A stretch of 64,000 nucleotides of DNA from Jiulongibacter sp966250325 (GTDB taxonomy: Bacteria; Bacteroidota; Bacteroidia; Cytophagales; Spirosomataceae), in contig CBINGY010000001.1 in the NCBI GenBank assembly GCA_966250325.1, positions 124,001-188,000 on the forward strand. Direction: 5' to 3'. Under the pieces are notes generated by a model. The model was not told the DNA's origin. It ran no database searches and saw only the letters and a list, made by a program, of their open reading frames with translations. Shown piece by piece: positions 34,259 through 42,874 of this stretch (its first letter is position 1; each line of letters starts with the position of its first letter). The position numbers and the translations under genes were made by a program.

Positions 34259-36055
34259 ATGACAGCCATAGCCGAAAAGCAAGCCCTGAAAGGCGGAGAG
34301 TTCCTGATCAAAGAAACCGTAGCCTCTGATGTATTCATCCCCGAGGAGTTTAATGAAGAACAAAAGATGATTGCAGAAACCTGTCATGATTTTCTGCGAA
34401 CAGAAGTTCATCCTATACTGGATGAAATAGATAAGGCAAAAAGCCCTGATCTCATGGCCTCGCTGATGGACAAGGCCGGAGCACTTGGCTTACTTGGCAC
34501 TGCCGTACCCGAAGAATATGAAGGTTTTGGCATGAGTTTCAATACCTCTATGCTGGTGGCTGAGGTGCTGGGAGCGGGTTACTCGTTTTCTGTGGCTCAA
34601 TCGGCCCACACCGGTATAGGCACCTTGCCTATTCTCTATTACGGTACCGAAGAACAAAAGAAAAAATACCTGCCCAAGCTGGCCTCCGGAGAGTGGAAAG
34701 CCGCCTACTGCCTCACCGAGCCAGATTCTGGTTCTGATGCCAACTCGGGTAAAACCAAAGCCGTGTTATCTTCGGATGGAAGTCACTACAAAATCACCGG
34801 CCAGAAAATGTGGATCACAAACGGTGGTTTCGCTGATTTGTTTATTGTCTTTGCCAAAATTGAAGATGACAAAAACCTGACGGGCTTTATCGTAGAAAAA
34901 GGATTTGGTGGTATCACCATGAACGAGCCCGAGCATAAAATGGGCATCAAAGGCTCAGATACCCGGCAGATCTTTTTCAATGACTGCGAAGTGCCTGTAG
35001 AAAATATGCTTTCTGAGCGGGGAAATGGCTTTAAAATCGCTGTTAATATCCTCAATGTGGGTCGTATCAAACTCGGTGTGGCTGCCATAGGTGGTTCTAA
35101 AGGGGTACTGAGCCAGGCCGTGAATTACGCCAACGAAAGAAAACAATTCGGAATCTCCATCGGTCGATTCGGTGCAATAAAACATAAACTCGGCGAAATG
35201 GCCGCACGAATCTGGGCGACAGAAGCAGCGTGTTACCGGGCCGGGCAGAATATTGATGATCTGATCGAAAGTCTCAAAGAAGAAGGTAAAACAGATGCCG
35301 AGGCCAAACTCAAAGCTCTGGAGCAGTTTGCCATTGAATGTGCCATATTGAAAGTAGAAGGCTCAGAAGTACTTGATTTTGTGGTGGATGAAGGTGTTCA
35401 GGTGTATGGCGGCATGGGCTACTCGGCAGATGCTCCCATGGAAAGAGCTTACCGCGACTCGCGAATCAACCGCATTTTTGAAGGAACCAATGAAATAAAC
35501 CGGCTTCTGATTGTGGATATGCTTCTCAAAAGGGCCATGAAAGGAGAAATGGATCTGATGGGACCCGCCGGGGAAGTGGCCAAAGAAATCATGTCAATCC
35601 CTTCTTTCGGAGATTCGGAGGAAGGTCTGTTTGCCGCTGAGAAAAAAGTGCTGAAAAATCTGAAAAAGGCCGTTTTGATGGTAGCTGGTGCGGCTGTTCA
35701 GAAATTCATGATGAAGCTTTCACATGAGCAGGAAATTCTCATGAACTGTGCCGATATGATCATACAGATTTACAATGCAGAATCTGCTCTGCTGCGAGTG
35801 GAAAAACTGATCGGAGTGAACGGGGAAGAAGCGGTAGCCCTTCAAAAGGACATGGCAATGGTAACCCTTCACCGGGCAGTGACTGTCTGTACAGAGGCTG
35901 GCAGAGATGCCATACAATCATTTGCCGAAGGTGATGAGTTACGCGTGATGCTGATGGGCCTCAAACGCTTCACCAAAATAGAGCCCTTTAATGTAAAAGA
36001 AGCCAGACGCCGTGTGGCCAATGCCATGCTGGAGGCCGGAAAATATTGTTTTTAA
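34259..36055 (+). CDS. Acyl-CoA dehydrogenase, long form
   Basis: A 598-residue flavoprotein. The N-terminal helical and middle beta domains hold the signatures CLTEPDSGSDANSGKTKA and KMWITNGGFADLF; the C-terminal domain has GMGYSADAPMERAYRDSRINRIFEGTNEINRLLI, with the usual ligand-contact arginine and FAD residues. It is longer than the ~380-residue short-chain forms: an extra ~170-residue helical extension places it with the VLCAD/ACAD9-like group. It catalyses the first step of fatty-acid beta-oxidation. Single gene under a promoter covered by two matching palindromes, so repression by a dimeric, probably TetR/FadR-type, acyl-CoA sensor is likely. Confidence 0.93.
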   Translation: MTAIAEKQALKGGEFLIKETVASDVFIPEEFNEEQKMIAETCHDFLRTEVHPILDEIDKAKSPDLMASLMDKAGALGLLGTAVPEEYEGFGMSFNTSMLVAEVLGAGYSFSVAQSAHTGIGTLPILYYGTEEQKKKYLPKLASGEWKAAYCLTEPDSGSDANSGKTKAVLSSDGSHYKITGQKMWITNGGFADLFIVFAKIEDDKNLTGFIVEKGFGGITMNEPEHKMGIKGSDTRQIFFNDCEVPVENMLSERGNGFKIAVNILNVGRIKLGVAAIGGSKGVLSQAVNYANERKQFGISIGRFGAIKHKLGEMAARIWATEAACYRAGQNIDDLIESLKEEGKTDAEAKLKALEQFAIECAILKVEGSEVLDFVVDEGVQVYGGMGYSADAPMERAYRDSRINRIFEGTNEINRLLIVDMLLKRAMKGEMDLMGPAGEVAKEIMSIPSFGDSEEGLFAAEKKVLKNLKKAVLMVAGAAVQKFMMKLSHEQEILMNCADMIIQIYNAESALLRVEKLIGVNGEEAVALQKDMAMVTLHRAVTVCTEAGRDAIQSFAEGDELRVMLMGLKRFTKIEPFNVKEARRRVANAMLEAGKYCF

Positions 36056-36080
36056 TACTCAACAAGCGATAAACCGTGTG

Positions 36081-36116
36081 AAAGCTGCCTTACTCTGTGA
36101 GGTGGCTTTTTTTTCT
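36081..36116 (+). terminator. Terminator after the acyl-CoA dehydrogenase gene
   Basis: AAAGCTGCCT pairs with AGGTGGCTTT (8 of 10 positions) and is followed by eight Ts. It overlaps the 3' end of the convergent lipoprotein gene. Confidence 0.7.
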
Positions 36117-36587
36117 GACAAAGTACAGGTACTCGTTTTCGCTAAACTGCAGCTGCAGGTAATCGTAAGGTCCGTCATTTTCATAAACTACATAATACGA
36201 ATTGGCATTCCGTAACCTGTTCTGAAACTGACTATCTTCGGCTGTTTCCGGTGGCTTATTCAAAATCTGTAGCTGGGTGAGCTCAAATTTTCCCAGATCG
36301 TTGCCATTCATCTTTTCCTGAGGAAAGACTAAATACGTTCCTGTGGCAATCAGAAGATTGATTCGGGCCGAAAGTCTGGAGCTATCTGAAAACGTGATCC
36401 GGTAAAGGCTCTTTTCGTAGTCGAAGTCGGGACAAACCAGACAGGTATAATCTGCCAGATGACTGAAAGTACCCACGTACCTCCACTCGCCTTTCAGTTC
36501 CTCGGCTGCCGGAGTGGTCTGTTCGCAACTGCTCAGATTTAAAGCCAGCATACCACATAAAACAGGGATTAACAACGCTTTTCGCAT
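36090..36587 (-). CDS. Small hypothetical lipoprotein
   Basis: A 165-residue lipoprotein (lipobox LSSC, C21). After the signal comes a single beta-rich domain starting ELKGEWRYVGTFSH, as in lipocalin-like proteins of Bacteroidota. Two cysteines lie close together (CLVCPDFDY). Function not recognised. It stands alone between convergent and divergent neighbours. Confidence 0.65.
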   Translation of the reverse strand: MRKALLIPVLCGMLALNLSSCEQTTPAAEELKGEWRYVGTFSHLADYTCLVCPDFDYEKSLYRITFSDSSRLSARINLLIATGTYLVFPQEKMNGNDLGKFELTQLQILNKPPETAEDSQFQNRLRNANSYYVVYENDGPYDYLQLQFSENEYLYFVRKKSHLTE

Positions 36588-36653
36588 GATACCTTAGATT
36601 GACATGTGATAACAATGAGAATTTGAATAATTTCGTTGCATCAAACTAAACGG

Positions 36654-37361
36654 ATGTCCATTTCTATTCAAAACCTCACTAAAACTTATGGCTCTCAGAG
36701 AGCGATTGACCGCCTGAGTTTTGATATCCCCAAAGGGCAGATTGTAGGATTCCTGGGGCCAAACGGTGCCGGAAAAAGCACCACCATGAAGATACTTACA
36801 GGTTATCTGGAAGCTTCTGAAGGTGAGGCCTTTGTCAATGGTTTTGATGTAAAAACGCAATCAATGGAGGCCAAACGGAGTATTGGTTACCTTCCTGAGC
36901 ACAATCCCCTCTATCTGGATATGTATGTGCGTGAGTTTCTGTCTTTTGCGGGTGAATTATATGCTTTGCCCAAAGCAGGCCTGAAAAACAGGGTCAATGA
37001 GGTAATTGAAATGGTGGGCCTGGAACGTGAAAAGCATAAGAAGATCGGGCAGCTTTCAAAAGGCTACCGGCAGCGGGTAGGCCTGGGGCAGGCACTTATT
37101 CATGATCCCGAAGTACTCATTCTGGATGAACCTACCACAGGACTTGACCCTAATCAACTCGACGAGATTAGAAAACTGATTGCCGAAGCCGGGAAGAATA
37201 AGACCGTGATACTGAGCACCCACATTATGCAGGAAGTGGAGGCCATTTGTGAGCGGGCAATTATCCTGAACCGTGGCCAGATAGTAGCCGATAAATCCCT
37301 GGCCGGGCTGAAAGCCGAAGGCAGAAATATGGAGGAGGTTTTCAGATCACTCACGCAATGA
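36654..37361 (+). CDS. ABC transporter ATPase, GldA-like
   Basis: A 235-residue ABC ATPase: Walker A FLGPNGAGKST, signature LSKGYRQRVG, Walker B VLILDEPTTGLD and the H-loop STHIMQEVEAI are all intact. The ISIQNLTKTYGSQRA start and NMEEVFRSLTQ end are those of ABC-2/GldA-type exporters; GldA is usually nearer 300 residues, so this one has a shorter linker. Its permease is not adjacent. The frame opens 18 bases earlier, but MSISIQNL is the family start. It overlaps the HipA-like gene by 4 bp, an unusual partner. Confidence 0.85.
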   Translation: MSISIQNLTKTYGSQRAIDRLSFDIPKGQIVGFLGPNGAGKSTTMKILTGYLEASEGEAFVNGFDVKTQSMEAKRSIGYLPEHNPLYLDMYVREFLSFAGELYALPKAGLKNRVNEVIEMVGLEREKHKKIGQLSKGYRQRVGLGQALIHDPEVLILDEPTTGLDPNQLDEIRKLIAEAGKNKTVILSTHIMQEVEAICERAIILNRGQIVADKSLAGLKAEGRNMEEVFRSLTQ

Positions 37362-38128
37362 TAGAGATCAGACACGTACATATCGACCGCTACATCACGC
37401 CTCTGCGTGAGGGAGGTTCTCTGCCTGCCATTGTGGAAGCCGATGACGGATTCATGTATGTGCTCAAATTCAGGGGGGCCGGGCAGGGGTGCAAAGCTCT
37501 CATTGCCGATCTTATAGGTGGTGAACTGGCCCGGGTGCTAGGTTTCAGGGTCCCTGAGATCGTTTTTGGTCAACTGCCCGAGGGCTATGGCCGCACCGAG
37601 CCCGATGAAGAAATTCAGGATCTGCTGAAGTGGAGTACCGGGCTAAATCTCGGATTGCATTACCTTCAGGGAGCCATTACGTTTGATCCACTCTCACATC
37701 GTATTCCCGCTGAACTTGCCTCTCAGATTGTCTGGCTGGATGCCTTCCTGATGAACATTGACCGCACCGCCCGAAACACCAATATGCTCTTCTGGAAAAA
37801 CGAACTATGGCTCATAGATCACGGTGCGGCTCAGTACTTTCACCATCAACCAGAAAACTGGGAAAGGTCTGCCTCCAGTTCATTTCCACAAATCAAAGAG
37901 CATGTGCTCATTAAGCAGGCTAAAGAACTGGAAAAAGCGAGCGAAAAGTTTCAAAGTCTCCTCACAGATGATCTTATACAGGAGCTGGTGAATCTGATTC
38001 CCGAAGACTGGCTGCAGTCTGACCCAGGAATAAGCCGGGAACTTTACCTCAACTTTCTCACCAGCCGCAGAAAGCATACCGAAGCATTTTTAAACGAAGC
38101 CATCCATGCCAGAGAAGCACGTTTTTGA
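37358..38128 (+). CDS. HipA-like kinase (HipA_2 type)
   Basis: A 256-residue protein of the short HipA-like kinase group, without the N-terminal subdomain of classic HipA. Catalytic-loop residues appear in FLMNIDRTARNTNMLF and the metal-binding Asp in LWLIDHGAAQYF; VLKFRGAGQGCKAL supplies the ATP-binding lysine region. Classic HipA phosphorylates glutamyl-tRNA synthetase, but the targets of this group are not known. It overlaps the ABC ATPase gene (4 bp) upstream and the DUF3037 gene (23 bp) downstream. There is no HipB-like helix-turn-helix partner. Confidence 0.78.
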   Translation: MIEIRHVHIDRYITPLREGGSLPAIVEADDGFMYVLKFRGAGQGCKALIADLIGGELARVLGFRVPEIVFGQLPEGYGRTEPDEEIQDLLKWSTGLNLGLHYLQGAITFDPLSHRIPAELASQIVWLDAFLMNIDRTARNTNMLFWKNELWLIDHGAAQYFHHQPENWERSASSSFPQIKEHVLIKQAKELEKASEKFQSLLTDDLIQELVNLIPEDWLQSDPGISRELYLNFLTSRRKHTEAFLNEAIHAREARF

Positions 38129-38492
38129 ATATGCCGTAATTCGGGTGGTGCCCAGGGTAGACCGCGGTGAGTGCCTCAATGTGGGCCTGGTATTGTATTG
38201 CAAATCCCTGCAATTCCTTGGCTTTCTCTACGAAATCAACGAAAACCGCCTTTCGGCTCTGGCTCCCGACCTTGATCTTCAGGAAATACGGGATCACCTG
38301 GAATCATTTTCGAGAATCTGTAGCGGTGGAAAAACAGCAGGAACGATCGGGATTCAGGATATGCCTTCGCGGTTCAGATGGCTCACGGCCAAACGAAGCA
38401 CCGTTATTCAGCCTTCAGAGATTCATCCCGGCTATACCGAAAATCCGGAAGAAACCCTCAGGCATATCTTTCAAAAGATGGTTCAAACCTGA
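38106..38492 (+). CDS. DUF3037 domain protein
   Basis: A 128-residue protein with the DUF3037 pattern: FEYAVIRVVPRVDRGECLNVGLVLYC at the start and a helical remainder. DUF3037 genes are regularly found directly after HipA_2-type kinase genes; the function of the pair is unknown. The 23-bp overlap with the kinase gene suggests coupled translation and a fixed ratio of the two products. Confidence 0.78.
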   Translation: MPEKHVFEYAVIRVVPRVDRGECLNVGLVLYCKSLQFLGFLYEINENRLSALAPDLDLQEIRDHLESFSRICSGGKTAGTIGIQDMPSRFRWLTAKRSTVIQPSEIHPGYTENPEETLRHIFQKMVQT

Positions 38493-38525
38493 AAAAAATC
38501 CCGGTATGGAAACCATCCCGGGATT
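38492..38525 (-). terminator. Terminator of the DUF4136 gene
   Basis: AATCCCGGTATGG pairs with CCATCCCGGGATT around AAA (one mismatch); on the minus strand it runs into TTTTTTC. It sits directly after the DUF3037 stop codon. Confidence 0.75.
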
Positions 38526-38552
38526 AAAACTCAAGGTAAAATGAAAGACACC

Positions 38553-39113
38553 TTAAATTTCGGTATCTGAAAGTTTTCTGGGCTGCTCACCAGCGGCAAA
38601 CAGCGGGTACTGATCAAATATGGAACGTACTACGTTTCGGTAGTAATTAATGGGTTTTTTCACTTTCTTATTGAATACTCCGCTGGCATAGCCTCTCCAG
38701 ATGAGTTTGCTGCTTTCGGCATCCAGAAGAGAAACCAGAATCATACCGCCACCAAAGTTAAAATTCTGGGTTTTGTAGGTGTCGTCGTATTCGTACTTAT
38801 TCACCCATCTCTCCAGCGACGGCTGGAAATATCCCTTGTACTCCACACGATCCTGAATAATGCTGTAGCTCACTAGTAGCCCCGGGCCGTCGTCGGTAAG
38901 TTTATAACCGCGTGCCCTCATCTGACGCCTGATCGCATCCTGAATTTCTGTACAAATGAAGGAGGTATCTACCTCACAGGCCAGAAAATTGTAATTGGTG
39001 TAGGAAGTGAAGTCGGTGTCATAACTGTAATCATTATCCACCATAAGCTTGAGCGAATTACATCCTGAAATACTCACTACGAGCACAGCGAAAAGGGGTA
39101 GAATTTTTTTCAT
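38553..39113 (-). CDS. DUF4136 lipoprotein
   Basis: A 186-residue lipoprotein (SISGC, C18) with the DUF4136 layout: YDTDFTSYTNYNFLAC, IQDAIRRQMRARGYKLTDDGPGLLVSYSI, and a later LLDAESSKLIWRGYASG stretch. It should sit in the outer or inner membrane facing the periplasm. No function is known for the family. Monocistronic, with a terminator. Confidence 0.8.
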   Translation of the reverse strand: MKKILPLFAVLVVSISGCNSLKLMVDNDYSYDTDFTSYTNYNFLACEVDTSFICTEIQDAIRRQMRARGYKLTDDGPGLLVSYSIIQDRVEYKGYFQPSLERWVNKYEYDDTYKTQNFNFGGGMILVSLLDAESSKLIWRGYASGVFNKKVKKPINYYRNVVRSIFDQYPLFAAGEQPRKLSDTEI

Positions 39114-39236
39114 AGTACAGAGGTATTAACAGTAAAAGAGGTTTGCTACTATACGTGATACATGGAATTTTGGTTGTAACCAAAACTAAAAATATATCTG
39201 AAAGTAGTTAAAACCAAGACATTACCTCAAAATGAA

Positions 39237-40265
39237 TTATCCGATATAATACAAAAGGGATTTTTTCATCTCATTTTTGCTGCAAACGATATCGTACCCG
39301 CAGGAGCCGCGGCCATTCAGCAGTGAAAACCTTACTTCTCCACCTTTATTCTTCTTGTCTTGCAAGGTATGTGTCAAAATCGCCGGGATGTCGGCTTCCT
39401 GAAGATCGGTTTTACCATAAATACTAAACAAAAACTCTTCAATTTCATCGAAAAAGTGCTGGTCAATGAGTCCTTTCTGAACAGCCAGCCAGGCCTCGCA
39501 GATCATTCCCACCGCTATGGCCTCTCCATGAAGCAAGCGTTTTTTTGAGGTACTTTCCAGATAATAGGTTTCTATGGCATGCCCCAGCGTATGACCGAAA
39601 TTCAGAATTTTACGAAGTCCTTTCTCGGTGGGATCTGCCTCTACCACCTTTTTCTTGATTTCTATTGAGTGAGCAATAAGATCGGGGAAATTTTGCTCTT
39701 CAAAATCAAGACGACGTATCTCATCCCACTTACCAGCATCCTGAATTAGGCAATGTTTGATAATTTCGGCAAAACCCGATCTGAGTTCTGCCCAGGGAAG
39801 TGTACCCAGAAAAACAGGATCAATGAGCACAGCTGCAGGCAACTGAAAAACCCCTATGTGATTTTTGAACCCGTTAAAATCAATTCCCAGCTTACCCCCC
39901 ACGCTAGCGTCCACCTGTGCGAGTAAGGTCGTTGGAATTTGAATAAAATCTATCCCTCTTTTGTAGGTTGCGGCACAGAATCCGCCCATATCGCCTATCA
40001 CCCCGCCACCCAGGTCAATGAGAAGCGAATGCCTGTCCAGACCTTCTTCTGTCATTGCCTGCCAGATTTGCGTGCAGGTTTGCAGGTTTTTTTCCTCCTC
40101 TCCGGCTTTGACCGTTATGAGCCTGTGCCAGGGCAAAAGATCTTTAACCAAGGGATAACAATGCTTTTTAGTGTGGTTATCTGCCAGCACCATCAGGCTG
40201 CTGTAGGCTTTTGAGGCCAGGAACTGCGGAAGAAGCTCACGAATACTACCAATCTGAACAGACAT
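39237..40265 (-). CDS. aroB: 3-dehydroquinate synthase
   Basis: A 342-residue enzyme of the shikimate pathway: converts DAHP to 3-dehydroquinate with NAD and a divalent metal. Signature blocks: LLIDLGGGVIGDMGGFCAATYKRGI, QIPTTLLAQVDASVGGKLGIDFNGFKNHIG, GFAEIIKHCLI with the metal-binding Glu, LNFGHTLGHAIE and HGEAIAVGM for the metal-binding histidines. Normal length. Not linked to other aro genes here. Confidence 0.95.
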   Translation of the reverse strand: MSVQIGSIRELLPQFLASKAYSSLMVLADNHTKKHCYPLVKDLLPWHRLITVKAGEEEKNLQTCTQIWQAMTEEGLDRHSLLIDLGGGVIGDMGGFCAATYKRGIDFIQIPTTLLAQVDASVGGKLGIDFNGFKNHIGVFQLPAAVLIDPVFLGTLPWAELRSGFAEIIKHCLIQDAGKWDEIRRLDFEEQNFPDLIAHSIEIKKKVVEADPTEKGLRKILNFGHTLGHAIETYYLESTSKKRLLHGEAIAVGMICEAWLAVQKGLIDQHFFDEIEEFLFSIYGKTDLQEADIPAILTHTLQDKKNKGGEVRFSLLNGRGSCGYDIVCSKNEMKKSLLYYIG

Positions 40266-40354
40266 ATAAAGGAAAATGAGTTGACAAAAATAGGCTTATT
40301 TACCGGTTAAGTCAGATCAAAATGATTTACAGCACAGAAGAAATCGGTTTTCTT

Positions 40355-41284
40355 TCAAATCAAAACTGCCAGCACACCAGCCAGAATCAACAAATAAAGC
40401 GGAAGTACCGCATACAAAAATCCAAACCAGATGGAATCATGAAAGACCGTTCTGGAGAATTTTTTCTGTACAAAAGCCTGAATTCCAAAAAACAGCGGAA
40501 AGCACAGCATCCAGAATACAGGCCAGAGAGGGTTTTTCAGAAAATGATAAGGTTTAAATTCCCTGTCTACACCGGCCACCATACCGCCATAAAGCTTTTG
40601 GTTAAAATCAGCTACAAACTGCTTTTCATCCGTCAGGTTAAAATCTGAGGGCCGCAAAGCCTTTCCGAGATTGAAATTTATCCGCTTTCCCATACGGCGG
40701 TAATCATCGTAATTGATGGTAAGTGGAATTACATAAACATCTAAATCATCCCGCCAGGCTCTTAAAGCCATACTGGCTGTTCCTTTTTTGAGGGGAAGTA
40801 CCTCTATCTGATTTTTGCAGATCCCCTCGGGATAGATAAGAACTTTATCCCCCTCCTGAAAAACTTCATGACAACGGTCAAAGGTTTGCTCATTCAACAC
40901 CATATTGGCTTTACCTTCCGAAATTCTCCAGATAGGGAGTATGTAAAGAATCTCCAGAAAAGCCGAAACTTTGGGTTTATTAAAAGCATCCCCCCGGGCA
41001 AGGGCATACACTTTGGGTTTTAGAATAAGGTGAGTAAGAATGGAATCAAAAAACGAATTGAAATGCGTGGAAGCCAGCAAAACCGGTTTATCCCTGGGCA
41101 AATGCTCCATACCATTTATTTCAATCCGCTTGACCATCAGCGGGTAAATAAACCGGCCATACCATCTCATAAACCGGTAAATCCAATCTTTACCAGGACG
41201 TGCTCCTCTTACAAAGGTGATGTGTTTTCTTAACAAGGGATTTTCGGGATAATTTGCGGTAAAATTAATAGAATCCGCCTGCAA
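40355..41284 (-). CDS. PlsC-type 1-acylglycerol-3-phosphate acyltransferase
   Basis: A 309-residue membrane acyltransferase. The catalytic motif reads HFNSFFD (HX5D spacing, as in eukaryote-like glycerol-phosphate acyltransferases, in place of HX4D), and the later YPEGICKN is the phosphate-binding block. Two hydrophobic segments near the C-terminus (FWMLCFPLFFGIQAFVQ and FGFLYAVLPLYLLILAGVLAVLI) anchor it in the inner membrane. It adds an acyl chain in phospholipid or another lipid synthesis; the acceptor is unknown. It lies 18 bases downstream of the yitT-like gene. Confidence 0.82.
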   Translation of the reverse strand: MQADSINFTANYPENPLLRKHITFVRGARPGKDWIYRFMRWYGRFIYPLMVKRIEINGMEHLPRDKPVLLASTHFNSFFDSILTHLILKPKVYALARGDAFNKPKVSAFLEILYILPIWRISEGKANMVLNEQTFDRCHEVFQEGDKVLIYPEGICKNQIEVLPLKKGTASMALRAWRDDLDVYVIPLTINYDDYRRMGKRINFNLGKALRPSDFNLTDEKQFVADFNQKLYGGMVAGVDREFKPYHFLKNPLWPVFWMLCFPLFFGIQAFVQKKFSRTVFHDSIWFGFLYAVLPLYLLILAGVLAVLI

Positions 41285-41302
41285 TCTGCCTGCTTTCTCA
41301 AA

Positions 41303-42271
41303 TCAATGAAGGGGCCGTTTCTTGATCATTCCTCCTTTGGTATCTTTCACGCTGGTCATCACCACAAAAGCTTCGGGATCAATCTTCTCAAGTTCCAGAT
41401 TCAGCTTGCTTACTTCAAGGCGTGTGATCACCGTGTAAATAATTTCCCGGTCATTGGTTTCCCCGCGTTTGCCATAGCCCTTTTTTCCTTTGTAAACCGT
41501 TACGCCACGCCCCATTTCCTGAATCAGCATTTGTCTGATTTCTTCACAATGCTCAGAGACTATGGTTACGCCTGTGTACTCTTCCAGGCCTTCAACAATG
41601 AAATCGAGGGTTTTAGAGGCAGAGAGGTACGTGATCATAGAATACAAGGCCACCTCCACTCCCAGTAAATAGGCCGCAGCAGAGAAGATCATCACATTGA
41701 TTATCATGATAATATCTCCCAAAGTAGTTCCAAATCTTCTGCTCAGATAAATAGCCAGCACTTCGGTACCGTCAATTACCGAGCCGCCGCGAACAGCGAA
41801 GCCTATACCTGCACCCAGAAAAAACCCGCCAAAAATGGCAACCAGCAAATTGTCATTGGTGATATTGGGGAACTCTACAGTGGCAAGCACAATGGCCAGA
41901 CCCGCAATCGCCAGAGAGGTTTTTATCGTAAAGACTTTGCCCACCACCCTGTAAGCCATGATGATAAACGGAAGGTTTACACAAACGATGAGTATAGAAA
42001 GCGGTATACCCGAAAGTGCTGAAATAAGAAGCGAAATCCCGGTAGCTCCTCCATCAATAAAGTGATTGGTCAATAAAAAACCCTTGAAACCAAACGCCGC
42101 CAGAAAAATTCCTGTGATGATAAGAAATGCATCTTTCAGGTAATTTTTGAAACTGATCGCCAGAATTCTGGCAGCTTTTTCAAATTCACTTTTTGGAATG
42201 CTTCCCTGCTCCCCCGATTTTCGGCTTAATGAGGGAAACTTCAGAAGAAGGTTTTTAAAGAAAAGCGACAT
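41303..42271 (-). CDS. YitT family membrane protein (DUF161 + DUF2179)
   Basis: A 322-residue inner-membrane protein: about six helices (residues 45-220) with the family motif GGATGISLLISALSGIPLSI and GGSVIDGTEVLAIYLSRRFG, followed by a soluble C-terminal DUF2179 domain of about 80 residues. The function of the family is unknown. Upstream partner of the acyltransferase gene. Confidence 0.85.
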   Translation of the reverse strand: MSLFFKNLLLKFPSLSRKSGEQGSIPKSEFEKAARILAISFKNYLKDAFLIITGIFLAAFGFKGFLLTNHFIDGGATGISLLISALSGIPLSILIVCVNLPFIIMAYRVVGKVFTIKTSLAIAGLAIVLATVEFPNITNDNLLVAIFGGFFLGAGIGFAVRGGSVIDGTEVLAIYLSRRFGTTLGDIIMIINVMIFSAAAYLLGVEVALYSMITYLSASKTLDFIVEGLEEYTGVTIVSEHCEEIRQMLIQEMGRGVTVYKGKKGYGKRGETNDREIIYTVITRLEVSKLNLELEKIDPEAFVVMTSVKDTKGGMIKKRPLH

Positions 42272-42417
42272 TTCGGTCAGGTTTTAGGCTTCATGCTAAA
42301 TATGCGGTAATTTAGTTTGATTTCCTGCAAGTCAATACTTGTTCCCGGGCACTTCTTCCTAAATATACCTGCCTTGTCCCTGAAAAATCTGGTGCTTATT
42401 TATACTCTGATAAAACG

Positions 42418-42870
42418 ATGAGCCTGACTGCCAAAGAAATACACGAATTGATAAACTATTGGAAACCGGAATTACAGAAAATCCCGGATGATGAGGCCAC
42501 AGAAAAACCTCTGCCTCACAAATGGAGTAAAAAGGAAATTCTGGGGCACCTCGTTGACTCGGCTACTAATAATCAAATGAAGTTTGTGAGAGCCATGGAG
42601 TCTTCAGGGCAGCAGGTGCCGGGTTATCATCAGGATGAGTGGGTGAGTCTGCAGCATTATCAGGAATATAATTGGCTGGAATTAATTGACCTTTGGATTC
42701 TGGTTAACAGGCATATCGCTCATATTATTCAATATGTTTCACCAGACCTTCTCGTTCATACGCTGCATATTGACAATGAAGGACCGTTTACCCTTGAGTA
42801 CATCCTACGTGATTATCCGAAGCATCAGTTGCATCATCTCCGGCAGATTTTGCCAAATTCAGAAGTTTGA
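42418..42870 (+). CDS. DinB-like family protein
   Basis: A 150-residue four-helix protein of the DinB_2 group. Putative metal-binding histidines are in GHLVDSATNNQ (about H43), NRHIAHI (about H101) and PKHQLHHLRQI (about H137). Bacteroidota members are often putative metal-dependent (bacillithiol-related) transferases. Its stop is 4 bases from the convergent DUF1501 stop. Confidence 0.85.
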   Translation: MSLTAKEIHELINYWKPELQKIPDDEATEKPLPHKWSKKEILGHLVDSATNNQMKFVRAMESSGQQVPGYHQDEWVSLQHYQEYNWLELIDLWILVNRHIAHIIQYVSPDLLVHTLHIDNEGPFTLEYILRDYPKHQLHHLRQILPNSEV

Positions 42871-42874
42871 GAAA

